Source: Oligoflexus tunisiensis
GTDB taxonomy: Bacteria; Bdellovibrionota_B; Oligoflexia; Oligoflexales; Oligoflexaceae
Direction of reading: 5' to 3'
Assembly: GCF_001748245.1 (NCBI RefSeq)
Contig: NZ_BDFO01000001.1
Span: forward strand, 3,342,509 to 3,406,508
Length of the DNA: 64,000 bases
The position numbers and the translations under genes are program-made. The notes under the pieces are model-generated. The model worked only from the letters and a program-made list of their open reading frames with translations, did no database searches and was not told the origin of the DNA. Numbering within the stretch: the first letter of the stretch is position 1; each line of letters begins with the position of its first letter. Of the stretch, positions 36,113 to 45,619 are shown in pieces.

Positions 36113-37239
36113 GCCGGTTGTGCCCTCACAAGGCGGATCAGAGTCAACTCCGGTCGCGTGCCGAGACGAATCGGAGGACCCCAGCTGCCGGTTCCGGGAT
36201 TCACATACACCCACATTTTGCCTTCGCGTGACAATCCGGCAACATGCGGCGCATGCACCAGTCGAACGGCGAGATTCCAGGGATAAAACTGTCCCGCGTG
36301 GGTGTGCCCGGACAGCATCAGATCAAAACCGAGCGGCGCGGCCGGCGCGGCGAGCTTCGGATTATGCGCAAGCAGGATGCGCAAACCCTCGGGGCCCAGA
36401 GCCTTGTCCGGTCGTGGTCCTTCGCCACTCCCCGAAGCGGCGGGATCCACCACACCCCCGAGATGCAGCAGAGCACCCTTATGTTCGATGCTGCGATATT
36501 CATTCAGAAGCACCTGCAAACCCAGGGAACGGAAGTGTTCCACCCAGGCTCGCACGCCGGAATAATATTCATGATTGCCGAGTATCAGATAACGGTGCGC
36601 CGCCGGTGCAAGAGCAGCAAGAGGTTCCACGTAGGATTTGAGTTTATGCACGGATCCATCGACGATATCGCCGGTCAGCACCACCAGATCCGCTTTCAGC
36701 TCATTGACCTTGTCCACCACACTTTGAACATAACGGCGGCGAATGATAAAGCTCACGTGCAGGTCGCTGATCTGCGCGATACGGAGTCCTTCCAGGCGCG
36801 GATCCAAATTTTCCACGGGCACATCGATTTCCACCAACCGCGGCCCACGCCAGGCGATCAGCATGCCGAGCCCCAGGGCCAGCACGGATCCGATCACCAC
36901 GACCTCGGAACCCGGATCCATCAGGAGGGCTCGCCATTCCTGGGAAACGGTCCCATAGGTAACCAGCAGCAGGAGGTCACGGCCAAGGGTCAGCACCAGC
37001 AGGAAATTCAACCAGCCCATGCAGACATAGGCGAGTCCCTGGACGAAGTCATCGCGGTTGGTATGGGATTCCTTGTCGCGACTCCAAAAGAAAACCGGAA
37101 TCACCCAGATGCACAAAAAGGGCAGGAGAAAGACCAGCCGGGCCGGCAGGCTTTCGAACAGCCGCAGGGCCAAATACAGATATCCAGAGGCCAGAAGACC
37201 AGTCAGGACAAGGACAAAGGGATTAAGGAAACGCCGCAT
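36109..37239 (-). CDS. membrane-anchored metallophosphoesterase (YkuE-like)
   Basis: 376 residues from ATG 37239 (GGAG 8 bases upstream). Four N-terminal membrane helices, then a calcineurin-like phosphoesterase domain with ISDLHVS, LTGDIVDG, GNHEYY and SGHTHAGQ, the metal ligands of this fold. Related proteins hydrolyse UDP-diacylglucosamine or other lipid-linked phosphoesters at the membrane; the substrate here is unknown. It is first in the three-gene operon whose other products also act on phospho- and acyl-esters. Confidence 0.87.
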   Translation of the reverse strand: MRRFLNPFVLVLTGLLASGYLYLALRLFESLPARLVFLLPFLCIWVIPVFFWSRDKESHTNRDDFVQGLAYVCMGWLNFLLVLTLGRDLLLLVTYGTVSQEWRALLMDPGSEVVVIGSVLALGLGMLIAWRGPRLVEIDVPVENLDPRLEGLRIAQISDLHVSFIIRRRYVQSVVDKVNELKADLVVLTGDIVDGSVHKLKSYVEPLAALAPAAHRYLILGNHEYYSGVRAWVEHFRSLGLQVLLNEYRSIEHKGALLHLGGVVDPAASGSGEGPRPDKALGPEGLRILLAHNPKLAAPAAPLGFDLMLSGHTHAGQFYPWNLAVRLVHAPHVAGLSREGKMWVYVNPGTGSWGPPIRLGTRPELTLIRLVRAQPA

Positions 37240-37388
37240 GACAGGAACTCCGCTGCTATCCTCCGGCATAGTAAGCGTTTTTTTCGGGCGCGTCGAGGGC
37301 AGGGGCTGGGGTACCGCTCAGGCTGAGGTTTTCTTCCGCATTCTTTCATGCTATCACCTGGGCAGAGCCACTTTCCGAGGAACAGCCC

Positions 37389-38660
37389 ATGAAAACCTTG
37401 ATCCGTTTGAGTTTAATCCTGCTCAATATGCTGCTTATGCCGGTTCTGTGGGCGGGGGAAGCCGCCTGGTTCGAGGCTCTGCAAGGGCTGGAGCGTATCA
37501 ATGGATTTGAAGCCGATCCGGAAATCAAGGCGCTGATTCCCGCGTACCAGGCTCTGCCGGCTGAACCGGACCAGGCTGTGATCCAGACGCTGTTTGAAGA
37601 TCAGAATCTGGCGCAGTGGAGCACGCGGCTGGATGAGTATCTGAGTCTTTCAGCGATTCTGTTTGAGGGCCTGAGCCCGACGGAGCAAAAATCCTTGCGG
37701 CCGGAATTCGATCGCTGCCGTGAGGCTCTTCGGGACTTCCAAAAGGCCATCACCGACTACGTCCTGCGGCTTCATCCGGGCTTTGCCGGCTTGGGTTTGG
37801 CTCCGCTCCAGGCGCAATGGAAAGGGCAGGGGATTCGGATTGTGGTCTTCGATGTTTTTGAAAACGCCCGCATCGAGGAACAGAGACGTCTCCATCCCAA
37901 GGCCAGGATTGCTGAGCCTCTAATCTTTGGCCGCCCTGTGGAACTTTCCCATGGGAATACCGTGATTGATATCATTCTGCAGCTGGCGCCTGAAGCGCAC
38001 ATCATTCCCGTGGCGGCGGATGGCAAATCCTACAGTGCCGCGATGCAGCACCTTGCCGATCGGAATGATGTCGATATCATCAATATGAGCCGCGCCTTTC
38101 CCGAAGATCCTGTAACCAAAAAAGTCGAGACTGCGTTCAAGGACAGCCTGCGGCGCTGGACCCGCACGGGACTTTTCGTGAAATCCCTTGGCAACACCGG
38201 CACCGATCTTTTTGGAACACTCACGAGTCGTCGCGTGGAAAAAGGTCTGGGACCGGTGGCGACGCTCACCTCGTATGATTTGAAGTTGATTCGGGAGATG
38301 TATCAGGAAGCGGAGCCGATTGGCCTCGAAGTTCTGGCTCTCAACCTCGCGCTTTTTGCTCAGGACCTGGCTCTGACCGCGACCATACCCGGTGCGGTGA
38401 TTCCGGTTCAGGAGCGGACGCTGGCGGTGCCGGCCGAGGGACTTTTCAGCCCTTCGACAGGAACCTTTGAATCAGGCAGCTCCTTCGCCGCGCCTCAGAT
38501 CACCGCGTGGCTGGCTCTGCATCTGGAGCAGCGCCGGGCACTTTATCCGGACGAAAGCCGTGCCGCTTCAAGGCGGGCGGTTTATCAGGAAACCCTGCAA
38601 AAAGCGGATCGGGAAGGGCATCCCGCGAGCGAATGGGGTCGCGGGCGGCCGGTTCCTTAA
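37389..38660 (+). CDS. subtilisin-like (S8) exported protein
   Basis: 423 residues with signal peptide (ILLNMLLMPVLWA). Residues 25-140 are a helical prodomain-like segment. The catalytic part fits S8 peptidases: D155 in IVVFDVFE, H188 in SHGNT, oxyanion N269 in SLGNTG and S365 in SGSSFAAP (GTSMAAP in typical members). Strand-loop lengths differ from secreted subtilisins and the segment between Asn and Ser is long. All catalytic positions are present, so activity is plausible. The end overlaps the convergent phospholipase-like gene by 4 bases. GAGGAA lies upstream of the ATG. Confidence 0.85.
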   Translation: MKTLIRLSLILLNMLLMPVLWAGEAAWFEALQGLERINGFEADPEIKALIPAYQALPAEPDQAVIQTLFEDQNLAQWSTRLDEYLSLSAILFEGLSPTEQKSLRPEFDRCREALRDFQKAITDYVLRLHPGFAGLGLAPLQAQWKGQGIRIVVFDVFENARIEEQRRLHPKARIAEPLIFGRPVELSHGNTVIDIILQLAPEAHIIPVAADGKSYSAAMQHLADRNDVDIINMSRAFPEDPVTKKVETAFKDSLRRWTRTGLFVKSLGNTGTDLFGTLTSRRVEKGLGPVATLTSYDLKLIREMYQEAEPIGLEVLALNLALFAQDLALTATIPGAVIPVQERTLAVPAEGLFSPSTGTFESGSSFAAPQITAWLALHLEQRRALYPDESRAASRRAVYQETLQKADREGHPASEWGRGRPVP

Positions 38661-39505
38661 AAGTTCTCCAGAAGTTCATCCGCTATATAAAAGTCCACAT
38701 AAGGCCAGCCTCCGACGGAATCAAACAGACCTTCGGGGGATTCGCCGCGATGGTAGCGCACCCAGACCAGCTCCCAGGCATGGGCGATGCGTCGTGCGGT
38801 ATCATTCACCCCGCCGCGCGCGTGCACATAGTTTTTGGAACCCCAGGGCATTTTCGCCTTGTAATAGAGATATGTGAACGGACTGCCCAAAGGTTCGCCG
38901 ACCAGAGCAAGTTTTTGAATGGCCGCGCCTTTGTTCATATCCTCGGCCGTCACGGATACCTGACCACCGCGATCAAAAGCGGCGAGGAGTTCCGCTGTAG
39001 GCAGGTTCAGATCCGGAATTTTAAAGCCGCGTTTATGTTCAAGAATGGCCAGGAAATCACAACCGGGATCGGTATAACTCTGCGCCGTGCCGATATCCCC
39101 GCCGTGATCATGGTGCGCTTCCGCCGTTACGAAATGCCGATCGAAATTCACATCACCGATGCTGTGCGCCAGGGATCCCAGCATATGCGCGAAAGCCTTG
39201 CGGCAGGCGCCGCTGCTGAGGTCAGGGCAACGTTCATCAATCACGGCATAATAGGAATTGAGGAAGTGATCCCAGTGGGAATATTCGCCGAAGGCATGAC
39301 CGGCGGCGTACCCGGAGTCAGGAAAGATGGACCCGTTTTTATAGGCAGCTGACTGCTCCTGCAGAAAGGCCCGCAGCTCAGGGATATGAACGTATTCATT
39401 GGCGGCCTTTTCCGCCATCCAGATGTGCAGGGTCATGCCGGAAGCAAAGAGCGAGCTGGATACCCCCAGGCCGAGCGTGGCCAGGATACTGAAGAATAGA
39501 CGCAT
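38657..39505 (-). CDS. zinc-dependent phospholipase C-like exported protein
   Basis: 282 residues from ATG 39505 with a signal peptide (FSILATLGLGVSSSLFASG). Mature start GMTLHIWMAEKA, then FPDSGY, GEYSHWDHFL, GSLAHSIGDVNFD and EAHHDHGGD match the Trp/His/Asp metal pattern of zinc-dependent phospholipase C / S1-P1-nuclease fold proteins, which bind three zinc ions. Length agrees. Predicted periplasmic or secreted. Together with nearby lipid hydrolases it suggests capacity to degrade phospholipids, possibly of other cells. Appears to be a single-gene unit. Confidence 0.82.
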   Translation of the reverse strand: MRLFFSILATLGLGVSSSLFASGMTLHIWMAEKAANEYVHIPELRAFLQEQSAAYKNGSIFPDSGYAAGHAFGEYSHWDHFLNSYYAVIDERCPDLSSGACRKAFAHMLGSLAHSIGDVNFDRHFVTAEAHHDHGGDIGTAQSYTDPGCDFLAILEHKRGFKIPDLNLPTAELLAAFDRGGQVSVTAEDMNKGAAIQKLALVGEPLGSPFTYLYYKAKMPWGSKNYVHARGGVNDTARRIAHAWELVWVRYHRGESPEGLFDSVGGWPYVDFYIADELLENF

Positions 39506-39746
39506 GATGCGAGTTCCTTTCCGTCTTGTGATTGTCTTGGCGAGACCATAGCCGGGAGACGCTGCGCTGACCAATAAATTTTTCGAAAAGAATGGGGGAC
39601 AGGGCTTTGGCACCAACTGTGCACGTCGCTTAGGAGTGGGAGGTTCTCCTGGTGCTGCCATGGGGGAATCTGCCAGCGGCGCACAAAATGACAAAACCCA
39701 GCCGTCGAGTTATCCTAAGCGGGAAAAACCGAAAGGAGTGTTGACC

Positions 39747-40424
39747 ATGGGAAATTCCTACGTCCGTCTCGATAAGAACAACGTCGCTGTCCTGCTGGTC
39801 GATCATCAGGCGGGTTTGCTCTCGCTGGTGCGGGACATCGAGCCCGACAAGTTTAAGAACAATGTTCTGGCCCTCGCTGACCTCGCCAAATATTTCAAAC
39901 TCCCCACCATTCTAACGACAAGTTTCGAGGATGGCCCCAACGGCCCTCTGGTGCCAGAACTCAAGCAGACCTTTCCGGATGCGCCCTATATCGCACGGCC
40001 AGGGCAAATCAATGCATGGGACAATGAAGACTTCGTTCAAGCCGTTAAGGCAACGGGCAAAAGGCAGCTCATCATTGCCGGTGTCGTTACCGAAGTCTGC
40101 GTTGCCTTTCCCGCACTGTCGGCCATCGAAGATGGGTATCAAGTCTTTGTTGCCACCGATGCATCGGGAACTTTCGATGAGGTCACACGCCAATCAGCAT
40201 GGAATCGCGTGTCAGCAGCCGGAGCGCAACTGATGACCTGGTTCGGCATGGCCTGCGAGCTTCATCGTGACTGGCGCAACGATGTGGAAGGTCTGGCCGC
40301 ACTTTTTTCCAGCCACATCCCGGACTACAGAAATCTCATGACCAGCTTTTATGCCCGCATGCCTGCCAAGGGGCAGGACCGTCGAGCACCTACTGTCGGT
40401 TCTGAAACCATTCACGTGAACTGA
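39747..40424 (+). CDS. isochorismatase-fold hydrolase (YcaC-like)
   Basis: 225 residues. Asp 19 in LLVDHQ, Cys 118 in VVTEVCVAFPALSA and RPGQINAWDN give the active-site pattern of cysteine hydrolases of the isochorismatase superfamily, closest to YcaC. At position 84 there is Arg where relatives have Lys or Arg in the catalytic triad; this should be checked. The ATG at 39747 follows AAAGGAG by 8 bases; upstream in-frame ATGs lack this. The last 35 bases overlap the end of the convergent AsmA-like gene. Soluble, cytoplasmic; substrate unknown. Confidence 0.87.
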   Translation: MGNSYVRLDKNNVAVLLVDHQAGLLSLVRDIEPDKFKNNVLALADLAKYFKLPTILTTSFEDGPNGPLVPELKQTFPDAPYIARPGQINAWDNEDFVQAVKATGKRQLIIAGVVTEVCVAFPALSAIEDGYQVFVATDASGTFDEVTRQSAWNRVSAAGAQLMTWFGMACELHRDWRNDVEGLAALFSSHIPDYRNLMTSFYARMPAKGQDRRAPTVGSETIHVN

Positions 40425-42150
40425 GGAGTTGAAGTTTGTAGTCATCGTCCTGCACCCCGATGCCTGCCGTGAGGGATCCATAACGCAGAAAGAGCTTGCC
40501 GCGTTTGTGCTCCGGGGTGCCCTGATACCAGGCTTCCAGTTTCAGATCGGAAGTTTCCGCTTTGAAATGATCGATGGCATAGCTCGATTCATCGGCTTTC
40601 AGATGAAACTGCGCTTCCAGCTTATCATCGCGAAAAAGCTTGCGGGACCAGTCGGGGAGTTTTGATTTGGGATCAAAGATCCAAAGGATGGGCCTCAGGT
40701 CAGCGGCGTGCAGCTGGAACGTGCCTTCAAAGCGGGACGGTGTCACCTGCACGCGACCCTGCTGGAGCTGGAGCTGACCCACCCAGGGTTCCTCCTGGGA
40801 ATCCTTGCCACCCGGGCGCACATTCAGCTTCAAAAGGCCGGTCGGGACCGTGAAGCCTTCCTGCACGAAATCGATGGTGGCAATATTCAGTTCCTGATGA
40901 ATGCTTCCGTAAAAATCCCGGTTCTCATAGCTCACCAGCGCGGCAGGAGCGTCCACGCGTATGAAATTGCCCTGCGTGTTGGCGGAATCCAAATGCAAGG
41001 CAACCTTGCCTTCACCGGAGCGGAATTCAAACCCCAGGCCCTTGGGCAGAAAATGGTTAAAATAGCGAAGATCATGAACAGTGCTTTCCGGTAGAACGAG
41101 CGCCGCGTGCCACGCGCGATCACGGCTTAGGACATCACGGTCATCAGCCACCAGTTTCAGGTTCAGATCCCGGCCGCTGACATCCCGGTGGCCGTTCGCT
41201 TCGTGATCGATGCTGAAGGCCGGTATGGAAAGTTCCAATTGCACGCGGTCGTCCACAGCAAGAGTCAGTTTTCCCAGCCCGCGCACCGTTTCCTTCCAGA
41301 GTTCGGTCTCCATGTGGGGTGACTCAAAAACGAGCTCCGTGGCCGGACCCAGCTGTCCCTGATTGAGAACGATCCGACCGCTGCTCTGCAGATTCAAACC
41401 TTTGATCCGGAGCCAGGGCGCATCGACGATAAAACTCTGCAGAACCTCACCCTGTTCCAGCTCCGCCTGGCCTCTGAGATCCAGGGAAAGCTTGCGCAGA
41501 AGCTCATCCTTGGCCCGAAAGGGATCGAGTTCAAAGCGACCCTCCAGCTTTTCAATGTGGGCGAGCTTCTGCTCCTTCCAGTGGGTTTGCACCTGACGAA
41601 GCTCGAGAGTTCCGTCCCGAATTCGGACCTTGTCCTCGGCGGCGATTTGCAGTTCAGCCGAGACGTCGATGGAACCCTGGGCGGCGAAGGCTCCCACCTT
41701 GAGACTCTGCAGATTTCTAAAGGTCAATTCCTGAAAGTACACAGGCCAGCTTCTATCCTCGGTGTCCGAGGTGGGAGGCGGCGTGCCGCGGTCGGCTCCC
41801 GCGTCGCCTTCCGCCGACGGCTCTCCGGGCTGAAAGGCCAGGGATCCGCCCCTGCCGTTGGCAGACCAAATGATGATGCGCTTGCCGGCCAAAGCCAGAA
41901 GACTGATCTGCAGTCGGGCCTCCGGCAACTCCATACGCGTGCGTTCATCCTCGAACGTCAAACCTTTGACATGAATATGACCCGGCAGGTACGAGGAAGC
42001 CTTTTCATAGGCGAATCGCGTGCCTCCTTTTTGCAGAAGATCCTTGAATTCCTGGTTTTCGAGGTAACGATTGGCCGCGATGATCCACGCGATTTCCAGC
42101 CCGCCTAATACCAGCAGGACAACGGCAAGAATTTTACCCCAACGCCTCAT
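40390..42150 (-). CDS. AsmA-like envelope protein
   Basis: 586 residues with a single N-terminal membrane helix (about 7-25) and a long beta-rich remainder of the AsmA / lipid-bridge type, with repeated amphipathic strands. AsmA-like proteins span the periplasm and help move or balance phospholipids in the outer membrane. A Pro/Gly/Asp-rich low-complexity linker lies near 110-135. The gene is divergent from the sensor kinase and convergent with the isochorismatase-fold gene. Family assignment rests on architecture rather than a diagnostic motif. Confidence 0.6.
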   Translation of the reverse strand: MRRWGKILAVVLLVLGGLEIAWIIAANRYLENQEFKDLLQKGGTRFAYEKASSYLPGHIHVKGLTFEDERTRMELPEARLQISLLALAGKRIIIWSANGRGGSLAFQPGEPSAEGDAGADRGTPPPTSDTEDRSWPVYFQELTFRNLQSLKVGAFAAQGSIDVSAELQIAAEDKVRIRDGTLELRQVQTHWKEQKLAHIEKLEGRFELDPFRAKDELLRKLSLDLRGQAELEQGEVLQSFIVDAPWLRIKGLNLQSSGRIVLNQGQLGPATELVFESPHMETELWKETVRGLGKLTLAVDDRVQLELSIPAFSIDHEANGHRDVSGRDLNLKLVADDRDVLSRDRAWHAALVLPESTVHDLRYFNHFLPKGLGFEFRSGEGKVALHLDSANTQGNFIRVDAPAALVSYENRDFYGSIHQELNIATIDFVQEGFTVPTGLLKLNVRPGGKDSQEEPWVGQLQLQQGRVQVTPSRFEGTFQLHAADLRPILWIFDPKSKLPDWSRKLFRDDKLEAQFHLKADESSYAIDHFKAETSDLKLEAWYQGTPEHKRGKLFLRYGSLTAGIGVQDDDYKLQLLSSREWFQNRQ

Positions 42151-42227
42151 GGCTCCGCCTCATCGTGGTACGGGGAAGCAACGCGCTTCCTTTCGCTTAT
42201 AGAAAATTTGCGGCCTGGTGCCTAGAT

Positions 42228-42243
42228 GTAGGTGAAAACCTAC
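42228..42243 (+). promoter_or_regulatory. small GAAA-loop hairpin upstream of sensor kinase
   Basis: GTAGGT-GAAA-ACCTAC forms a perfect six-base stem with a GNRA-type tetraloop, 76 bases before the kinase ATG. It lies in the probable 5' leader and might stabilise the mRNA or bind a regulator. Confidence 0.3.
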
Positions 42244-42318
42244 TCGGGCGGCATGGCGTTACTGCATCAACTTTCCTCGGGAATGGCCGATGATAACTGC
42301 GAAGGCGAGGAATTTTTC

Positions 42319-44967
42319 ATGCGCAGACTTCTTATTCTGCTTGCTCTTTGGCTGACGCTGGGTCAGGCCAGGGCCCTTGCTCTGTCTCAATTTCCCATCA
42401 TCGATCTCAGTAGAGTTCAGGATAACGAAGGATTTTTCCTGGGTGGACAGGTGGCTTTTTGGGTCAATACCAGGACGCCGATGGATCCTGCGGTGATGGT
42501 CACAGGGCAACACGATGGCAACTTTATGCCTTCCGCGAAAGATATCCCCGGTCCGTCCCACCTCAAGGGCGAAATCTGGCTGCGCTTTGTGATTCACAAT
42601 CCCGAGCCGCGGCCTCGAGCTCTGGTTTTGGAAAGTGGCTATGCGCTGACGGATTTTATCAGCTTCTATCAAAAGGATCCAAACGGCCAATTGCTGGCCG
42701 ACCATCGGGGCGACCGCAGCGTGTCGCGGCCGGATCCCTATGCCTTCCGCAGGCCGGCCTTCGCGCTCACAGCCTGGCCTGGTGAAAACATTTATTATCT
42801 GCGCTCCGCATCCCAGGGGCCCAACATACTCTCGCTTCACCTTTGGCATGAAGCGGGCTTTCGCGGCCATCGTTTCCTGGATACGGCGTTCCTGAGCGCC
42901 CTGTTTGGTTTCCTCCTGGCGCTCTTCATCTATAACAGTTTTCTGGCTTTTTCCCTACGCAGCCGGACCTACAGTTACTACAGTGCCTTTCTGCTGAGCA
43001 TGATCCTTCTGCAGATGTCGATGCAGAATGTCTGGCCTTATCTGGTGAAACCGGAGTGGGCCGTCTGGCTCGATAATGAAGGCTATGTTACGATCGGCAC
43101 CTTCACCAGCTGCCTTTCCGTCCTTGTCACGATCGCCTTCCTCTCCATGAAGAAAATACTTCCGAACTTTCTGCGCTTTTTCCAGTGTCTTCTGATCTTC
43201 ACCCTCATGCCTCTGATGGCCGGCCTGGTCCTGGATTTTGATCAGCAAGCGCGCTTCATGAGTGCCAGCGTCGGGGTGGGGTCCTTCTCGCTCATCGTGG
43301 CCTGTGTCGCGGCCATCCTGCGTGGTTATCAGCCAGCCGCTTACTATCTGCTCGCTTCTGTCACGTTTTTGGGTGCGAATATCTTTCTCACCTTGAACCT
43401 GCTCGGCATCTATCACGTCCCCCATGTGATTCAATACGGAAACTTCGTGAGCGTTGTGATTCAGGGGCTTCTGATGTCGCTGGCGATCGGGGACCGTGTG
43501 CAGTTTATTCGGGCCCAGGCGGATGGCGTGATCCGCCGTCTGAACCAGGAACTGCAGAATCATCTGACCCACGTGGAAGCGCTGGTGGCGGAACGCACCG
43601 AAACCATCCGCACCATACTGGATAATGTGGCCAGTGGCTTTGTCATCGTCAATCGCGAGGGCAATATCGTCAAAGGCTTCTCCCGCTCCTGTCATCAGCT
43701 CCTGGGGCAGAACCTCGTGGAAGGGCAACCCTTTGTGAATCTTCTGCAGTTGAATCCGGTGGCACGGAAAACCTGGACTCTCGCCTGGGAACAGATCTTC
43801 AGCGACCTGATGCCCACCGAGGTTTCCCTGGCTCAACTGCCCTCACAGATCCGCCTGGGTCCGCGCGCCCTGCGGCTTGAATGCAAGGCTCTGCGGGATG
43901 AAGAGGGGCGAATCAAAACGCTTCTTTTGACCATACTCGACGTGACGGAATTGAAACGCAAAACGCGCGAATCACGGCGGCATCGCCTGCTTATCAAAAT
44001 CCTGCAGGACCTCGAAGCCTTCCGCCAGTTCATCAATCATAGCCATGATTTCATAGCGCGTCTGAAGGTGAGCACGGATCCACGCGAACAGGCGTTTCTG
44101 CTGCATACCCTGAAAGGCAATAGCACGGTTTTCGGCCTGACCCAGGTCGCCAGGCGCCTGCATCAGCTCGAGGAATGTCATGCGCTCAACGCGACGGATA
44201 TCCAGTCCATCGAACATCTTTTCCAGCATTTTCTCGACGCTCACGCCAGCATACTGAAGACACCTTGGGGCTCCACCCCACAGCTGGAGGCGCGGGTGAC
44301 AGCTGCGCAGTTGCAGGAGCTGGAGGTTCTTGTCGAACGGCGCAACGATTCCGGATTACAGGAGGATGTGGCGGGCTGGATTCAAAATGTGGTCGCCAAA
44401 CCGGTCCGAACGTTCGTGCAGCCCATCATTGAAAATTGCCAGCTTTTGGCGCAAAGGCTCAACCGCCCGGTGCGAATCGAAGTGCGCGGCCATGAGGTGC
44501 GCGTGCGTTCGCAGCAGGAGGAAAAGGCCCTCGAATTTCTCGTCCATATCCTTCGCAATGCCATTGTCCATGGCATGGATGAGGATCGCCGCGCGCGGGG
44601 CAAGGACCCCGTGGGTTCGATCCTGCTTGAATTCAGTGAATCCCCGCAAGGCCTTATGATCACCTGTCGTGATGATGGACGTGGTTTTGATCGGCAGCAC
44701 TGGGAAAGCAAGGCCCGCGCGGCCGGCGGTCCCTCCGGAGCGGCGCTGAGTCGTCTGAACTGGCTGGAACTGGTGGAGCTGGTCAGTCGCGGCGGGCATA
44801 GCACGCAGGACATGATTACCATGGAAGCCGGACGTGGTGTGGGTTTGGAAGGTATTATCCAGGCCGTCCGCGAACTCGGCGGTCGTATCCATCTGGAAAC
44901 GGATCCCGGTCAAGGCACCTCCCTGCAGATTGAGATCGAACGCCACGTGGCAAATCAGGCGGCCTGA
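42319..44967 (+). CDS. 7TM-DISM sensor kinase with Hpt and CheA-like ATPase
   Basis: 882 residues from ATG 42319 (GAGG 8 bases upstream). Signal peptide, then an extracellular 7TMR-DISM2-type beta domain (to about 170), seven membrane helices (about 190-380), a coiled coil and a PAS-like domain (about 435-540). An Hpt domain follows with His 596 in LLHTLKGNS, then an ATPase with N-box FLVHILRNAIVHGMD (near 745), DDGRGFD and GRGVGLEGI. The Hpt-then-ATPase order is that of CheA, not of typical DISM kinases with a DHp. No P2, CheW-like or receiver domain is present, so it must pass phosphate to a separate receiver. Confidence 0.87.
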   Translation: MRRLLILLALWLTLGQARALALSQFPIIDLSRVQDNEGFFLGGQVAFWVNTRTPMDPAVMVTGQHDGNFMPSAKDIPGPSHLKGEIWLRFVIHNPEPRPRALVLESGYALTDFISFYQKDPNGQLLADHRGDRSVSRPDPYAFRRPAFALTAWPGENIYYLRSASQGPNILSLHLWHEAGFRGHRFLDTAFLSALFGFLLALFIYNSFLAFSLRSRTYSYYSAFLLSMILLQMSMQNVWPYLVKPEWAVWLDNEGYVTIGTFTSCLSVLVTIAFLSMKKILPNFLRFFQCLLIFTLMPLMAGLVLDFDQQARFMSASVGVGSFSLIVACVAAILRGYQPAAYYLLASVTFLGANIFLTLNLLGIYHVPHVIQYGNFVSVVIQGLLMSLAIGDRVQFIRAQADGVIRRLNQELQNHLTHVEALVAERTETIRTILDNVASGFVIVNREGNIVKGFSRSCHQLLGQNLVEGQPFVNLLQLNPVARKTWTLAWEQIFSDLMPTEVSLAQLPSQIRLGPRALRLECKALRDEEGRIKTLLLTILDVTELKRKTRESRRHRLLIKILQDLEAFRQFINHSHDFIARLKVSTDPREQAFLLHTLKGNSTVFGLTQVARRLHQLEECHALNATDIQSIEHLFQHFLDAHASILKTPWGSTPQLEARVTAAQLQELEVLVERRNDSGLQEDVAGWIQNVVAKPVRTFVQPIIENCQLLAQRLNRPVRIEVRGHEVRVRSQQEEKALEFLVHILRNAIVHGMDEDRRARGKDPVGSILLEFSESPQGLMITCRDDGRGFDRQHWESKARAAGGPSGAALSRLNWLELVELVSRGGHSTQDMITMEAGRGVGLEGIIQAVRELGGRIHLETDPGQGTSLQIEIERHVANQAA

Positions 44968-45106
44968 GGAGTCCCTCCTACACGCAACCTTCACCCATTC
45001 TGAAGGTCTGGCGCGCACAGCCAGGCGGAAACCCTCGCCTTCCTACAAAACCTGGGTGGGTGGGACTAGCATGAAAAATGCATTGATCCACGGCAGGTGG
45101 TGAACT

Positions 45107-45604
45107 ATGTCTGAAATCAAAACGACGCTTGATACTTTATCGGATCCGGGCTTTCAAAAGCGGGAATTCCTGTTCGAAAGGGTAGGCTGGGCCTGCATGG
45201 GCATTATCCTGCTGGCAGCCTCTCTGGGCGTGTTTGGCAAGGGCGTCCTCAGTCAGGCGGAACTCAGGGGGAAGCAGTTTCACCTGCAGTATGATCGTTT
45301 CCTGCATCGTCACGACCTTACGACCCTGAAACTTGAAATTCCTCCCATCCATGGCGAGCCCGGTGTGATCGCGGTGGCCTTTCCGAACACGTATCTCCAC
45401 AAATTTCGTATTGAACACATTACTCCGGCACCCGAGTCGAGCGCGCATGGAGATCAAACCCTGTTCTGGTTTACAGCGACCCATACCGGTGAACCCACGA
45501 CCATCCTGTGGAGTCTGGAACCGCAGGAAATGGGACGCCTCGAAGGCCGTATTTTTGTGAATGGCGCAGAAGGTTACGCCTTTCGGCAGTTTGTCTATCC
45601 GTAA
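45107..45604 (+). CDS. single-pass membrane protein upstream of DUF421 gene
   Basis: 165 residues. One membrane helix (about 28-48, MGIILLAASLGVFGKGVL) followed by a 110-residue extracytoplasmic beta-rich domain without recognisable motif. No family recognised. GGTGG lies before the ATG and the DUF421 gene follows after 15 bases, so the two are probably co-transcribed and may form a membrane complex. Could be a periplasmic accessory subunit; this is inference from adjacency. Confidence 0.68.
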   Translation: MSEIKTTLDTLSDPGFQKREFLFERVGWACMGIILLAASLGVFGKGVLSQAELRGKQFHLQYDRFLHRHDLTTLKLEIPPIHGEPGVIAVAFPNTYLHKFRIEHITPAPESSAHGDQTLFWFTATHTGEPTTILWSLEPQEMGRLEGRIFVNGAEGYAFRQFVYP

Positions 45605-45619
45605 AGGGACGCAAGGACC

